A DNA stretch of 64,000 bases, from contig CM064480.1 in assembly GCA_032716605.1 (NCBI GenBank), positions 21,911,651 to 21,975,650 of the forward strand. Direction: 5' to 3'. Below are positions 50,222 to 62,667 of this stretch, in pieces; the stretch's first letter is position 1; every line of letters begins with the position of its first letter. The DNA is from Paralithodes platypus (lineage: Eukaryota > Arthropoda > Malacostraca > Decapoda > Lithodidae). Both the position numbers and the translations under genes were made by a program. The notes beneath the pieces are model-generated. The model ran no database searches. It saw nothing but the letters and a program-made list of their open reading frames with translations, and had not been told where the DNA came from.

Positions 50222-52921
50222 TCAGTAGTTTTTGAATGTGTGGTTGTCCCTGAAGCAGTCACCCAAGCAGAGTGCAACTTTGCACTCCGCACACATTGAG
50301 GTGACTCCTTTGGTGACGTGGGGTTTTCTGACACTGGAGCTGCAGACGTGGCACTGCACCTGCCTGTGACGAGTGCCAATCAGCTCGGTGTTGGTTGGGT
50401 AGTGTCTTTCGACACCCAGCTGGATGCGGTCAGGAACGTGATCCCCACGCCATGCCGTACGTCTGTGAGTGGTGGTGCCATACTTCTCCAGGAGTTGATA
50501 TGCCACGTTATACACAAACTCCCGGAATTTTAGCTTCTGGTTTGGGGACATCTCTCTCTTCACCAACCACAAGTTGTAGGCGTTGAGCATCGTGATGTCA
50601 ACTAGGTGGAGGAAGAGCTTGTGATACCACTTCACAGTCTTCCTCAGACACTCAACGCCTGACAGTTGACAGTCAGACTTGTCCACCAGGCGCATGTTCA
50701 TAGTGTAGTCCACTACCATGTCGGGCTTATAGATGGTCTTCCTGGTTCTGTAGTGGATTTTACCAGAGTCCATCTGGGCACCTGTGTGGACTGTGGAAAG
50801 CAGGTGGACGTCTCTTTTGTCCTTCCACTTCAGGGCTACCACTTTCCCGGACTTTTCAAGCTGCTTGTACTTCTGCCCCTTTCGTCGCCTTCTTCGGACA
50901 TGCCTCTCGCGGTGTTCCTGGGCCAGTTCGTCTTCAGAAGGTGTGTCACTGGAGGAGGCATCTGTAAGAGGAATGACATTACCTGTGAACTTAGGCATAA
51001 ACTTTCTTGTCTTTCTGACAGTCCCACATGACCCCGTTTGGTTGTCATGAAGAAACTGGCAGAGAGCAGAAGTATACCAGTTGTCAGTGTAGATGATGTG
51101 GCCTTTGCCCAGGTAAGGTGCCAACATTTTCCTGACAATGGCACCTGACATGCCCATGGGGTCACCGGGAGCGGCTTTCGGTTCGTCAATGTCAGTGCCT
51201 GTATACACGATCATGTCAAGCACTATTCCAGTTTCACAGTCACACAAAACGAAGAGCTTGATTCCGAACCTATGCCTTTTCAAGGGGATATACTGCTTGA
51301 AAACAAGACGTCCTTTGAAGAGCACGAGCGACTCATCAATCACCAAATTGAGGAAGGGGTAAAAGTATTTCCTATACCTCTCCAACAACATGGTGAACAC
51401 ATCCCGAACTTTCCATATCCTGTCAATCCTGTTAGGATTTTCGTTGTCTGCAAAGTGCATAAATCTTAGCAGCAACAAAAATCTGTCACGAGTCATGAAC
51501 TTATTGAAAGTTGGGGTGGCGATGAGAGGGTCGTGCTTCCAGTAGTGTTGCAACACATGCTTCTTGCAAAGAGGCATGAGGAACAACAAGGCAAAAAACG
51601 TCATGAATTCTTCCACAGTCGTATCCACCCAGCCTCGTATTCTCGCTTTTGGAGAAATGACGTCCAATCTGCCAAACACCCACCTGTAGTAGGCGTTTGT
51701 TTGGGCAACGATGTAAGTCATTGCCTCAAAATCGAAAACAGCGAGGAAGAAGTCGCTTTCGTTTGCGTGTTCGTCACAGGGCCAGTCATCAGTTGTACCT
51801 GACGTCCCAGGATTGAACTGGGGCACGTCAGGCACAAAATTGACCCCGTCAGACTACTCAAACGAAGGCATGCCAGGGATCGGAATGTCGTCTCCGTCTG
51901 CTTCTGCGTCTGAAATATCGCTGTCATGTTCGCGATACAACACAGCATCATCATCACCCTCCTCTTCACTAGACAGACGCCCTTCTTCATTCTCGTCACC
52001 GACGTCTGACTCACTTCCACTGTCCACTCCCAAATCCCCCCACCCTTGGTCCCGTGCTAGGGCGTCGTCGTCGAAACCAGGGCTGCCAATGCCCTGCGAA
52101 TCACCATCAAACAGCAGGGCGGCGTACTTGGATGGTGTCAGAGTTTTTCTGGTCACTCTAGCACGCACGGGCGTCTTATGGACAGGGGCAGAAGGGCCGG
52201 CAGGGGCGGCGGCAGGGGCGGCGTCGGCAGGGGCGGCAGTGATGCGTGGTGCAGTGGGCCTGGAGGCAGGCAAGATGATGGTGGTGACTGTCGCCCCTTT
52301 CCCTTTCTCTTTCCCTGTTCCTTGGGCAGGGGCAGCAGGGGCGGCAGGGACAGCAGGGCCAGCAGTCGCTTTCCCTCTCCCTTTCCCCTTCCCCTTCCCC
52401 TTCCCTTTTCCTTGGGCAGGGGCAGCAGGGGCGGCAGGGGCAGCAGGGGCGGCAGGGGCAGCAGGGGTGGCAGGGGCGGCAGGGGCAGCAGGGGCAGCCG
52501 GGCCAGGGGCGGCTGGTGGTGGTGGTGGTGGCAGGGTCACTGTGGCAGGCGTACGGGTTCTCTTCCCTACGCCCGTGCCTTTGATTTTGCCTGCCCCCGC
52601 AGGTTCTGCAGCCCTAGGGCGGCCTCCTGCGTCACTGGTACTGGTGGCAGGGGTGGCAGTGGTGGTGGTAGTGCTTGTTGCAGTGGCCTGGGTCATGGTG
52701 GCAGTGTCCCGAAAGACCAATGACCTCTGTGCCATTGCCCTGCTTGCACGTGTTTTTCGTGCTTTGGGTGCTGGTGCTTCGTCCTCCGAGCTGTAGGGCG
52801 TGTCGTACTGGTAGCTAGGGTCTTTAGCAGCCACCCTCTGCCTTCCACGGCGGCTGACACCACCAGAAGGAGGGCTGGGTGTGTCATCAGGGAGCGAGCG
52901 TGAGGGACGTGTGGGCTCCAT
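50222..52921 (-). pseudogene. piggyBac transposase with one in-frame stop
   Basis: 900 codons from ATG 52921 (MEPTRPSRSLPDD) to the stop at 50222, with a single TAG at 51854-51856. The frame is the same on both sides. Upstream is a low-complexity region rich in Ala/Pro (PAAPAAPAAP) and Gly/Lys (QGKGKGKGKGKGRGK), then an acidic stretch (SEEEGDDDAVLYREHDSD). Downstream is the catalytic domain: FMTRDRFLLLLRFMHF, the Asp in NLVIDESLVLFKGR, the Asp in IIYTDNWYTS, and the last Asp residues in MVVDYTMNMRLVDKSD. A C-terminal Cys/His finger follows (CHVC, CAECKVALCLGDCF). piggyBac enzymes cut and paste at TTAA. The stop sits between acidic and catalytic parts, so the copy is probably dead unless the stop is read through. 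Confidence 0.9.
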
Positions 52922-53073
52922 GACTAGTGCTTGGTTACTGGCGCGGTGGTGCTTGCACGAGTGCGGGGCGATCGTGTGGCGGGGTGGTATCGAGAGTTGA
53001 CATGTACCCACACCAATTTTTAGCCGCCTGCCTATAAACGCGCGGTTTTGGTACGTGTTCAAAAGCCTCGCTC

Positions 53074-53163
53074 TTAAGAGTCTTCCCGCAGTCCGCCGGG
53101 GGAACTCTTAAGAGTCTTCCTGCAGTTCCCGGGTTAAGAGTCTTCCCGCAGTTCCCGGGTTAA
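53074..53163. repeat. piggyBac terminal region with iterated TTAA units
   Basis: TTAAGAGTCTTCCCGCAGTT-like units occur at 53074, 53108 and 53134, and a final TTAA closes the series at 53160-53163. Two units are 26 bp and one is 34 bp. Outward the end reads TTAACCCGGGAACTGCGGG. This is the likely 5' terminus of the piggyBac element. Three consecutive TTAA-bounded units are unusual. Confidence 0.6.
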
Positions 53164-53984
53164 TACAATAGGTAGAACATTCATACATAATATTATGTCA
53201 AAATGTAGCCCTTATCTTGATCTGTAGACTGGCAGTTTTAGTGGAGGTAACTTTTGCGCGTATGTACCTAGATGCGTCCGAATGTTCTGCAGTTGCCCCG
53301 GCTACGACGCACTACTGGACTCGTCGCATCACCCGATATTATTCCGGGAAGCGATTCGAGTGTTTTTATTAGTTTATTTGGCCATTATAATCATTATTAT
53401 GTCATTTTCACCCCCCCTCATCCCATGCTCGCTGCTAACGTGGGGGGGCTTAGGGGCTGGTGACTGGGGTCTGGTGCTGGGTGTGGGGAGTTCTACCGAC
53501 TGTCGCCACTCTGCCGCGGACCCCCGTCGTCGGCTCAACTAATTTTGCTTGGGCCTTTTATTTCCTCTCTTCTATCATTCTTCCCTTTTCTCCCCTTGCT
53601 CTGTCCTACTGGGCCTTTCCTTTAGCAGAATTAGGCCTAGTTTTTAAGGTAGTTTTAGTTAGTTTTCTTTTCTTTTATTATATGTTTTTGTTAATCTCTT
53701 CTAGTTAGTACACTCCCTTCTTCGGGATGGAGAATTGAAACGTCTTGATCATGTCGTCCTCGATATCGGATACCCTTCCGTGGGATTATCTGATACTTGT
53801 CTGCTTGTATAGTCTTTTCCCTACTTTTTCTCTTTCCTTATTCTCCCCACCTCTGGGCGTGGGGACTTAGCTTCTTCCTCGGGTTGCTGTAGGACAACTC
53901 TGCTGGTCAGTACGTGCGGCCTGTTAGACTTTGACATATGTGGGAGGTGGGTGTCTCTGGGCGCTTGCTGACAAGAAAGAACCA
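53164..53984. other. Unassigned spacer
   Basis: About 820 bp with no supported gene. The middle (about 53400-53720) is pyrimidine-rich on the plus strand. No repeat family was recognised. Confidence 0.35.
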
Positions 53985-54338
53985 ATTATAGGTTTGACTC
54001 CTGTAAGGAGATAAAGAAAACCTAATATTTAGTAGTGGCCCCGTAATCATTGACGAACATGCCTATTACATAAGGCATCCTCTTCAAACACTAATCCGCC
54101 GTAGTTTGAATCTACCGCGCAGAGCATTTAAAAACTGAGGAGCCTTCATCATGAGTGCACGCGACCTCACTCACCTCACTTCAGTCATTATGAATTGGGT
54201 TCTCACTACGAAAAAACTTTGTAAAAAATAAAAAGAAAAAGAAAATAAGAATAACTATCCAATAAGCTTTCCATCATATCGTAGATGTACTTGTGTGGAT
54301 CTTTGACCAGACGCTGATTCAGGCGTCATTCTTCCTTC
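53985..54338 (-). repeat. DIRS copy 4 right ITR and terminal hairpin
   Basis: From ATTATAGGTTTGACTCCTG to CATTCTTCCTTC, inverted relative to 62357-62667. A short disruption (TCACCTCACTTCAG) replaces the usual CTCATGGCTTCAG. Confidence 0.9.
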
Positions 54339-54410
54339 ACTGACATATCAAGTAAACCAAAATCCTTAATACATCAACGAATGGGAAGGGGATGGTCGGG
54401 AGGGCCCCAG

Positions 54411-54518
54411 TCGTCAATGATTACGGGGCCACTACTAAATATTAGGTTTTCTTTATCTCCTTACAGGAGTCAAACCTATAATTTATTAGTGGCCCCTCCA
54501 TCATTGACGAACATGCCT
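54411..54518 (-). repeat. DIRS copy 4 ICR
   Basis: Both end complements joined at AAACCTATAATTTATTAG, organised as in the other copies. Confidence 0.88.
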
Positions 54519-55079
54519 GATTTCTAAGACTGGAGGGGGACATTCGTAATCATATCATAACTCTAGAAAAGCAGATAATCAAACAACCACATAGTATTCT
54601 TACTTTGAAAATATATTTAAACATGGCGCAGCCCATATATATACAAAAGGGGTTCAAGCAGGTGCGTGCTTCAAAGAAGCCTGCTTGACAAAAAGGGTAA
54701 CTCTAGAGATTTCTGTGAACAGATCTGTAGTTACAAAGGCACCCCACTCAACGAGTGGTGACAAAAATAACAAGTTATAAGTTTACATGTGCACATATAA
54801 ACCCCATAATATCCGTGGAAATATTTTGCAAAATATCTCCACTGTTTAATACTAAATTGCTTTCACAGCTAAAACTACTATAACAACCCTGTTGTTTGTA
54901 CTAACATTGTACTAGCACAATTTCTCGCCCTGAATAGAACAGAGAAATTTTCATCACATTATTCATAATTTGTATCACAGCTCTTACATTCCGGCGGGGT
55001 CTAGGGTGTCCTATGTTACACTGACTGCACCCCCCCACCCTTTTTCCTTGAAAGTAAACAAAAGTGACTGAAGGGCCAC

Positions 55080-56059
55080 CTAGACCCTCTGCCTTAAAGT
55101 TATACATGGTAAGGAAGGTTTGTCTAGAGCAACTGACAAGTATCTAGTCAAAAACGTATGATTAGAAGCCCACAAATGTGTGGACGTAATATCTTCTACT
55201 GAAAAGTTCTTCAGGAAACGTAAAGAGGCTGCCCATTTGCATAAATCGTGGGCCCTACCCACAACGCCGGGATTACTCTCTTTAATGACTTCGACCAGAA
55301 GAGAAGCCTATCTCCGTTTCAGTAAGCGTTTACCCGTACTCCCTACCCACAAAGCACCTAGGGGGTTCAGAGGAGCCACTCTCAAATATTTGGTTAGAGC
55401 TTGCACTGGACATAGATTATGGTGCACCTTTCCACTTTTTAACGCCGGCACAGTGAAGTCTGAGAACACGTGTGCACTGTACTCATTCTTGGCTACAAAT
55501 CCTGGGGAAGGTGCAATGTGAATACATTCATTAAGTCTACCAACCCTAAGGCAATTAGGTGTGTTGCTCATCGCCGCCAGCTCAGACACTCTGTTCCCGG
55601 TGGCCAAAGCCAAAAGGAATACAGCCTTTTTTAAGAGTAATGCAAAATCTGCAGTATTTTGGTACAGACGAGAGTGAAGTAAAGACAATGCCTTGTCCAG
55701 AGACCAAGTAGGCATGAGCTGACGGGGAGGTGGGCGGAGTTTAAAACATGCTCTCATAAAACCTGTTTCCTCCGCTACCGGTATGGAGAGACCTGTAACG
55801 TCTAAAAAGGGCACTCTAATCGCAGTTAAGTGATTTTTTAACGTTACCACAGATAAACGTTTCTGCTCAAACAGATAATTCAAATAATTAAAAACTAATG
55901 CTACTGAGGGCACAGTCTGTTCTGTTCTAATGATCCAAGAAGTAAAGGCTTGCCAATGTGATTGATACTGTCGTTTCGTAGACTGAGTATATTGATGTAA
56001 TCTTTATTGGTCACATCTCTACCATATGGTGCTAGCCACTTAGCCTCTTGAATGTCCAT
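55080..56059 (-). pseudogene. DIRS copy 4 tyrosine recombinase, two frameshifts
   Basis: Starts at 56059 (MDIQEAKWLAPYGRDVTNK). A small deletion near 56000 shifts the frame just downstream. The main body, 55308-55913, has ATGNRVSEL. A second shift near 55300 puts RAHDLCKW and the ASNHTFLTRYL Tyr box in the 55080-55262 frame. HDLRKW has become HDLCKW, so a catalytic Arg is lost as well. Confidence 0.85.
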
Positions 56060-57953
56060 AATGCAAAAGTCAGCAAGGTCGCTAGGTTGCCAATCGTGTC
56101 TAAGTGGAAATACTCGACCGGGAGCGACACCGGGTGCGGGCACCACGTCTTTAATTGCTGGTACCATAACTGCGCCGGCCACAGGGGCGCGATTAGCGAG
56201 ACTAAGCCTCGATAATCTCGTAGTTTGTTCACTACGTGGCACATTAGTGACGCGTATGGCGGCGGAAACAGATAGATGGAGCTCCATCTGTTCCAGTCTG
56301 TCACTAGGGCGTCTGGGCCCCCTGCCGGCGTTTTCGCCCGGCGGGTGAGGTATAGAGGGAGTTTGTGAGTCTCCTCGGACGCAAACAGATCCACTTGTGG
56401 ATGGTAGAGCTCTGCAATCATTAGGTTGAAAATGGGTTGCTTGAGCTCCCATTCTACTGTCGTGCTCTGTCTCCGGGACAGAGCGTCTGCCCAGACGTTT
56501 GCTACGCCTGGGAGATAAGATGCGTGAAGATAAATGTCTAGCTTGTTGGCTAGAGTAAAAATATCTTCCGACACGTTTAGCAACTTCCGTGATCTCGTTG
56601 ACCCCTGTTTCTGAATACAGTGAACTGCATTCAGATTGTCCATTCTGAAGGCCACCGACTTGCCCCGTAAAGTAGAGCCGTGAGCCTGAAGGAAATACAA
56701 GGGGACTAGTAATTCTTTGACATTGATTTGGGAGATTTCTAAGTGGGACCAAAGCCCCTGACCCTGGTGCCCCTGGTTTGATTGAAAACCCCAACCTATT
56801 GTGCCTGACGCATCCGTGTCTACCCATACCGTTGGCGGAGGAGAGGTCCATGCCATTACTGAGTGCAACATTTCCCTCTTCGCCCAGACCGCCAGTAAGG
56901 TGTGGATTAATTTTGGTATGGGCCATAATTTTCCCGCCGGTAAGAGTGGGAAATATTTGTTGCCCTCCAATATTAAACGTTTTACTTTCAACCAGCCCAA
57001 CATTACAGTTAGTTGGATCCAGTTGAGAGAGCCGACCAGAGACTCCCAGATCCTCCGTGTCGTAGTCAGACTGTGAAGAAACATGAACAGTTTCCTGCGA
57101 AACCTGTTTCGATTGTCCACACTCTGACTCAGAGTGAGAGCAGCTGTGTCCCAAACCAGCCCTATCCACTGAACTACTCTTGAGGGAACAAGATTTGACT
57201 TTACCAGATTTACCTTGAACCCTAGAGTTTTGACATGATTTAAAATTATGTTGACATGTTTGATGCATAATTGCTCTGTCTCTGCCACCACCAGCCAGTC
57301 GTCTAGGTACCACAAAACTCTGATTCCTTGCTTTAACAATGTCATCAGGGCTTGCCGGACTAACTTCGTGAATAATCGAGGTGCCAGGTTCAAACCGAAT
57401 GGCATCCTCTGAAAAACAAAATTTTGATGCCTGATCCGTAAGGCCAGAAACCTTTGAAATCTTTTGTTTACCGATACGTGCCAATAAGCATCTGTCAGGT
57501 CTAGGGAACACATCCAACCTCCCGGCGGAAGTGTTAGCCTGATTTGGTGTACTGTTAACATTTGGAATGACTCGTTGTGAATGTGAAGGTTCAGATACGA
57601 CAGGTCTACGACCGGTCTCATCTGAACACTGTCCCTTTTGGGAACCAAAAATAGCTTGGACGTGAATACAGGGTAATTTGAAGGGACCGGGATGATTACA
57701 TTCTTGGCAATCATTTCCTGGACCAGTGACTCCACCTCTAAAGAAACTAGATTCGCCGTTGTCGGCTGACGTAAGCGAGGTCGCCGGAGCCACTGCCAAG
57801 TGATGCCTTTGCGTGCCACCATCCGTGCCCAAGTGTTTAACGGCCATGCTTGGTGAGACGTTCGGAACGACCCAGTTAGCAGACAAGGGTTCGCCGGCTG
57901 TACTACCCTCGGATCCACCGGCCTTAAGATTGGCACCGGGAGTGAGAGAGACT
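56032..57953 (-). CDS. pol: DIRS copy 4 pol: RT, RNase H and methyltransferase-like domain
   Basis: The only uninterrupted pol in the window. It is open from the gag stop region and 634 codons long from the first near-cognate start (57936) to 56032. Residue numbers count from there. RT: VPK ~100, motif A SLDLTDA (Asp146 and Asp149), motif B QRMPFGLNLAP, motif C YLDD 210-213. RNase H: Asp373 and Asp375 in VDTDAS, Glu408, Asp433 and Asp484 (WADALSRR). Residues ~515-600 resemble the DIRS methyltransferase-like domain (VDLFAS...TDWNRWSSIYLFPPP...LIAPLWPAQLW) but have FPPP where N6-adenine methylases have NPPY, so activity is doubtful. The protein would copy element RNA to DNA. Expression probably relies on -1 frameshifting at 57957-57963. 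Confidence 0.9.
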
Positions 57954-60573
57954 TTAGTTTTTTGATGGTGGTGGAGTTGGTGGTGGTGGACGCTTCGCGG
58001 CTGGCTGGTGTTGGCAGAAGACGAGCCTTGACCTGGCTTATTATAGCCGCGTCCTCTCTGACCTGAAAACCTACCCTGTCTATGCCTGTACTGACCTTGA
58101 GGGGAGGAGGACTTAGGTGGAAGAAAGGGCTTAGATCCCCCCGGCTGAGCCTTAGCGACAGGCCTGGGTTTGGGGAAGTTAAAGGCAGGTTTCTTAGAAG
58201 GGGTGGGACTATGTTTAAAGGCCTGAGCCATATTAAAAACTGTTCGCCACACTTCAGGGGACATTAAAGAGGGAGTGAGCACTGGTGACATGACCACCTG
58301 ATTCGCAATGCAATCAGGAAGCTTCCGGACCAAGGACATTCTGAGATCTTGTCTCGCTCGTACCGCCTCAAGCAAGGCAGTGCGTATGTCACCCAATGAT
58401 TGGATTGACGACTGCAGAAGCAGTCGCCGGGACAGTTCAACCGATCGTCTGGCATCCGCGTCTGCGATTGCCTGAGTGGACCGGAGCAATGACTTTGCTA
58501 CCTGTTGTGACACTATGTATTGGGAGAACAGGCGAAAAGCTTTCCCCCGCAGCCTAAATTCTCGGTCTAGGTGAGTTGGGGTAGGGGTAGTGAAAGGGTC
58601 TTTTAGTTCACAAAGATTAATTTTAGGGGCAGCTAAGAAAGCAAACAAAGCTGAAGGGACTCCGCCGGCAGAACACACTGGCATGGAGAACCAAGAATGA
58701 GTATCTTGAGGGATCTGGTGGGAAGTTTTGGAAGTAAATGTGGTCGCAAAGTTTTGAGCCTCTGTCTCCCATTCCACCCAAGGTCCTGGACCCAACTGCC
58801 CCACCTTCAAGACTGGATTAGCGGCTGCGTCTGTGACGGTTTGCAAATCGAGTTGTGGAGTGAGAGCTGACAGTGTCTTAATGTCATTAAACACATCATG
58901 CTTATACCAGTCAGAAAACAATTTTGAAGCTGAGGCAGAGGGTAAAGCAGGCTTAGCAGTATAAACACAATAGTCCTGGTGATAATAACTTGATATTGAC
59001 ATCTAGTTCATTCCCCAAAGTATCCAAGGCCCTTAATTTCTTAGATTTATTGCCCTGGATGACCCACTCGCGTGGCACTGGGAGTTCCCCTGACAAGGTA
59101 GGTTGGGCGAGCTCTGGTTTAGTGGGGGTCAAAATGGACCCATGACTCGTCTGGGCCGTAAAGCAAGGGCATAGCTACCTTCCTGAGAGGCGCTTTGTCT
59201 AACGGGGGTGGATTGACATCCGTTATAACCCTTACATTCGAAGTGGTCAATGCCGCCGTAGCAGGCCTAGTGACCACCGATGGTGACATAGAGGGAGGGT
59301 GAGGGATCTGAGTCAAAGCAATAGAAGTCATCAGAGGCCGTACCGTAGAGCTTGTCGTGGGAGCTCCCAAGTCCACTGTGGGAGTTTCCTGCTGTTGGCC
59401 AATTTTTTTAGATAAAGCATTAACTAGTAGCCCATCAATTTCCTGGGCTGTTACAAAGTTCTTTGATGATGTACTCAATGGTGAATCAATAAGATCTTGT
59501 GCGGCGTCTAAGCCTGAACCCGACTCTTGCACTTCCATATCCGATATAACTGAAACCTCGTCTTTATCATCCTGTTCCTCCTGAGAAGATCCCGCCGAAG
59601 CTGGGGTACCATCTTGTTGCCAAGATAAGTCAGGAATAGAGGATGGGATCGCCGCGTCCCGGTGGACGTCAGCCACTGTGTGACCAGTTTGAGCCAGAAG
59701 TGGGTGGTCAGGCCCTGGTCGAGAATATCGCCAAACACCTAGGCCTTGGCCTACACTCCCTTGGGAGTCCGAAACACTCTCAACCACTGAGCTCCCTGAA
59801 CTCTCCAAATCCAGGGTTAAAATGCTAATGGGTAAATTTTCTTTAGGTACAGGCACTATACTGGACCCCTGAGACCGAACACTAGCTCTGTCTGGGGTAG
59901 AGGTATGACGAGAAGTACTAGAAACTGGTGAATGTCGGGAGGCCTTTCTATCATGGGAATCCTTTTTCGAAGATTTATGGCTGCGGTGTGACCGTGAACT
60001 ACTCTTCGATTTGGAGGAATTATCGCCGTGACCACTGGTGGAACTTTCCGTCTTACTCTTCTTACTCGATGGTGAAGAGGCAAGACTTGGTGGCTGGTGT
60101 CTGAGTGGTGACCTAGACCTAGATCTCTCCCGAGACGAGGAGGCTGCCGCCGGGGGTGTAGACTCACGTTGACGTTTCGAAGTAGCAGGGGCAGGAGATG
60201 ACACAGAACCCTGTCCAGTCTCTGCCGGCTTACGACTAGTTACTCGGGAGGAACGTTTAGGGGGAGGGTGCTCAATAAGAAGCCTATCCCAAAGAGGGAC
60301 GTTATCACATTGTAGTGACTTATGAGCCACAATCGTAGTATAAGCTGCCATTTGTTGCCGTACTTCTCGTAAGGCGACCGCTGCGGTCTTATCATTATCT
60401 TGTAATACTTTGACACTGAGGTGGGAGCAAAAGGAACAGTTGCGCATAACCCATAGACCCCTTGAACGGTCTAGACATTTAACACACTTGATACAAAGAG
60501 TGTGCGCAAAAAGAGGGATACCGGCACAGGTTGGGGTAATGCATAAAGCAAAAACTGGGGCAAAGGTAGCCAT
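57954..60573 (-). pseudogene. gag: DIRS copy 4 gag, three frameshifts
   Basis: Starts at 60573 (MATFAPVFALC) with an intact Cys/His module and Ser/Arg domain. Near 59133 one extra base follows GPDESWV. Near 58995 eleven bases are missing before SYYHQDY. Near 57998 one G is missing in the SQP(A)KRP region, so the frame runs into the third frame rather than stopping at the conserved site. The intervening blocks keep the family sequence. Confidence 0.88.
57957..57963 (-). promoter_or_regulatory. Conserved -1 slippery heptamer, copy 4
   Basis: A AAA AAC (read on the minus strand), directly followed by the ancestral gag stop TAA. Same position as in copies 1 and 2. Confidence 0.55.
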
Positions 60574-62356
60574 GACAGAGACTGGTGGGAAAACTACTGC
60601 AGGTTCTGTATTGGTCCGCCGGAGCCCAGCTCTGGAAAAAGAAAATTTCCAGGAATTAATGCTCATAAGGTTAACCCAACATGTTCGCACACAAGTGTTA
60701 ATAACCCGCCGGGTAATGAGACGTAATGTCACAACGATCACAGCTCGTTACACGGCGGGGTTCTATAAAGATTTCCGAATATCTAGACATGTCTTAAGAA
60801 AGTTAAGAATACCCTCTGACATAATATAAAAGACCAGTATGGCGTTTATAAACATAATCTTTCCGGTGGTGACTGTTTCAAGATTCAATTTTGGAAAACA
60901 ACCCCCCACAAAGATGCCGGCCCCTGAATTATCTAGCAGAATAACACAGGGCAGGCTGATACGAGATCTGACTTCTAACGAATTGTCACATAGATCGCCG
61001 TAAGTTGAAGGCGGCGATACATTAACGTATCTCTCAATTAACTGGTTAACTAAATTGAATTGTAAATTCCTTATTTCCTCCTCCCAGGAGCACCCGCCGG
61101 GTGTGAAAAACTTGTGAAAAAGATGTTAACCCTAATTGAGCCTTCGATCGCCGTAAGTGTGAAGGCGGCGATACATATAGTATCACTAAAATGGACCGGT
61201 TAACTAAACTGAATTACCAATTCGTTCATCCCACCCTACCAAGGTGCACCCGCCGGGTGAGATCTGATGTATAAACGTTAACCCCATAAGTTCCTATCCC
61301 CACTTCTTTTTAAAAGATCGCCGGGGAGGAAAGCCCACAACAACAGCTAGGTTTTCCCTTTGGTTTGTAAAACCGGGTAGAAAAACTTCATAACATATGT
61401 CCGCATGAACAATGTTAGATGGGTACAGCCATTCCGCCGGGAATCATAGGGAGCCTGAAACAGGCACCACCACAGAGATGCAGTCCTGGAGAGCCACAGA
61501 CACCTACTCGCCGGGGACACAAGCCTGTTTTTGAAACCACGCGTGGCCAAAACTCGGCTCTCGGCCGGGGATTTCAAGGTGTAACCGAGAAAAACCCGCC
61601 GGAAAGTAACCCACCCCGTACAGAAACCACCTGCACGCACATAGGACCCGAGAGATAGCCAAAACACAACTATCCTAGGGCCCACAAACATAATCCGTGG
61701 AATTAGCCAATACACAACTAATCCAGGAAACATACATAGTCCGTGGAATTAGCCAATACACAACTAAACCAGGATACACATGACACAGTAGGACATATTT
61801 ATAAAATAAATCAATAACACTTGTACATGTGGCAAAGCTACGAGCGGCTGGCTAGGCCTAGGTAGACGGCACAAAAAACGTTGAAATATAAACAAAAGCA
61901 CTGGGAATATCACAACAGGAAACACCGCCAACACACCACTGTAGCAATTACTCCCGGCAAAGGGAAGACTGACTCGGGACCCAGAAAAAACTTCACTAAG
62001 TGAAGAAAAATACGCTGGGAACGTCAGCAAAACAAACGCTACCTCATCAGAAAGATATAAGGCAGCACAAGCGCGTAAAGAAAGCCGCCTGCATCACAAG
62101 CTAACTAATCGTGAAAAAGTTCACACGTCCAAAACAGGACCACGAGGGTACATCCGAAATAGATGCCCCAAACACACGACCCAAAATACACTGCACTGCG
62201 GGCAACCAGCCCAGGACACTCCTGCTACGCATATCCTAACCTTACTCGATACATCCCGGAGTAAACAAATGAGAAAAAAACTCACTAGGGACGCAGCAAA
62301 TGCGGAACCAGCGGAGCGTGGGGAGACACGTCCGGGCGGGGCGAGCGCAGAGCAAA
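60574..62356 (-). promoter_or_regulatory. DIRS copy 4 leader
   Basis: Leader nearly collinear with copy 1. GC palindromes CACCCGCCGGGTG lie near 61090 and 61246. ATCGCCG...CGGCGAT stems lie near 60994-61018 and 61147-61173. AACCCGCCGGGTAA is near 60704-60717. This is the same two-unit cassette spaced by about 155 bp. Confidence 0.55.
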
Positions 62357-62667
62357 GAAGGAAGAATGATGCCTGAATCAGCGTCTGGTCAAAGATCCAC
62401 ACAAGTACATCCACAATATGATGGAAAGCTTATTGGATAGTTATTCTTATTTTCTTTTTGTGTTTATTTTTTACGAAGTTTTATTCGTAGTGAGAACCCA
62501 ATTCATAATGACTGAAGCCATGAGTGAGGTCGCGTGCGCTCATGATGAAGGCTCCTCAGTTTTTAAATGCTCTGCGCGGTAGATTCAAACTACGGCGGAT
62601 TAGTGTTTGAAGAGGATGCCTTATGTAATAGGCATGTTCGTCAATGATGGAGGGTCCACTAATAAAT
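62357..62667 (-). repeat. DIRS copy 4 left ITR
   Basis: Inverted partner of 53985-54338, ending GGTCCACTAATAAAT. Confidence 0.9.

Larger units (their letters stand above)
53985..62667 (-). mobile_element. DIRS1-like retrotransposon, copy 4
   Basis: Minus-strand element of 8683 bp with complete ITRs, ICR, leader and all three genes in order. It is closest to copy 1 but in opposite orientation, ~37 kb away end to end. pol is uninterrupted; gag and the recombinase have small frameshifts. The ends are ATTATAGG (53985) and AATAAAT (62667), with no target-site duplication. Confidence 0.94.

Noticed and set aside
51813..52796. 327-codon plus-strand open frame rich in Ala and Gly
   Set aside because: It is the complement of the GC-rich low-complexity N-terminal part of the piggyBac gene on the minus strand, with no domain of its own.
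55901..59002. 1033-codon open frame in DIRS copy 4 as a single protein
   Set aside because: It is gag sequence that, after a one-base deletion near 57998, runs into the third frame. It is covered by the gag entry and the overlapping-frame finding, not a separate gene.
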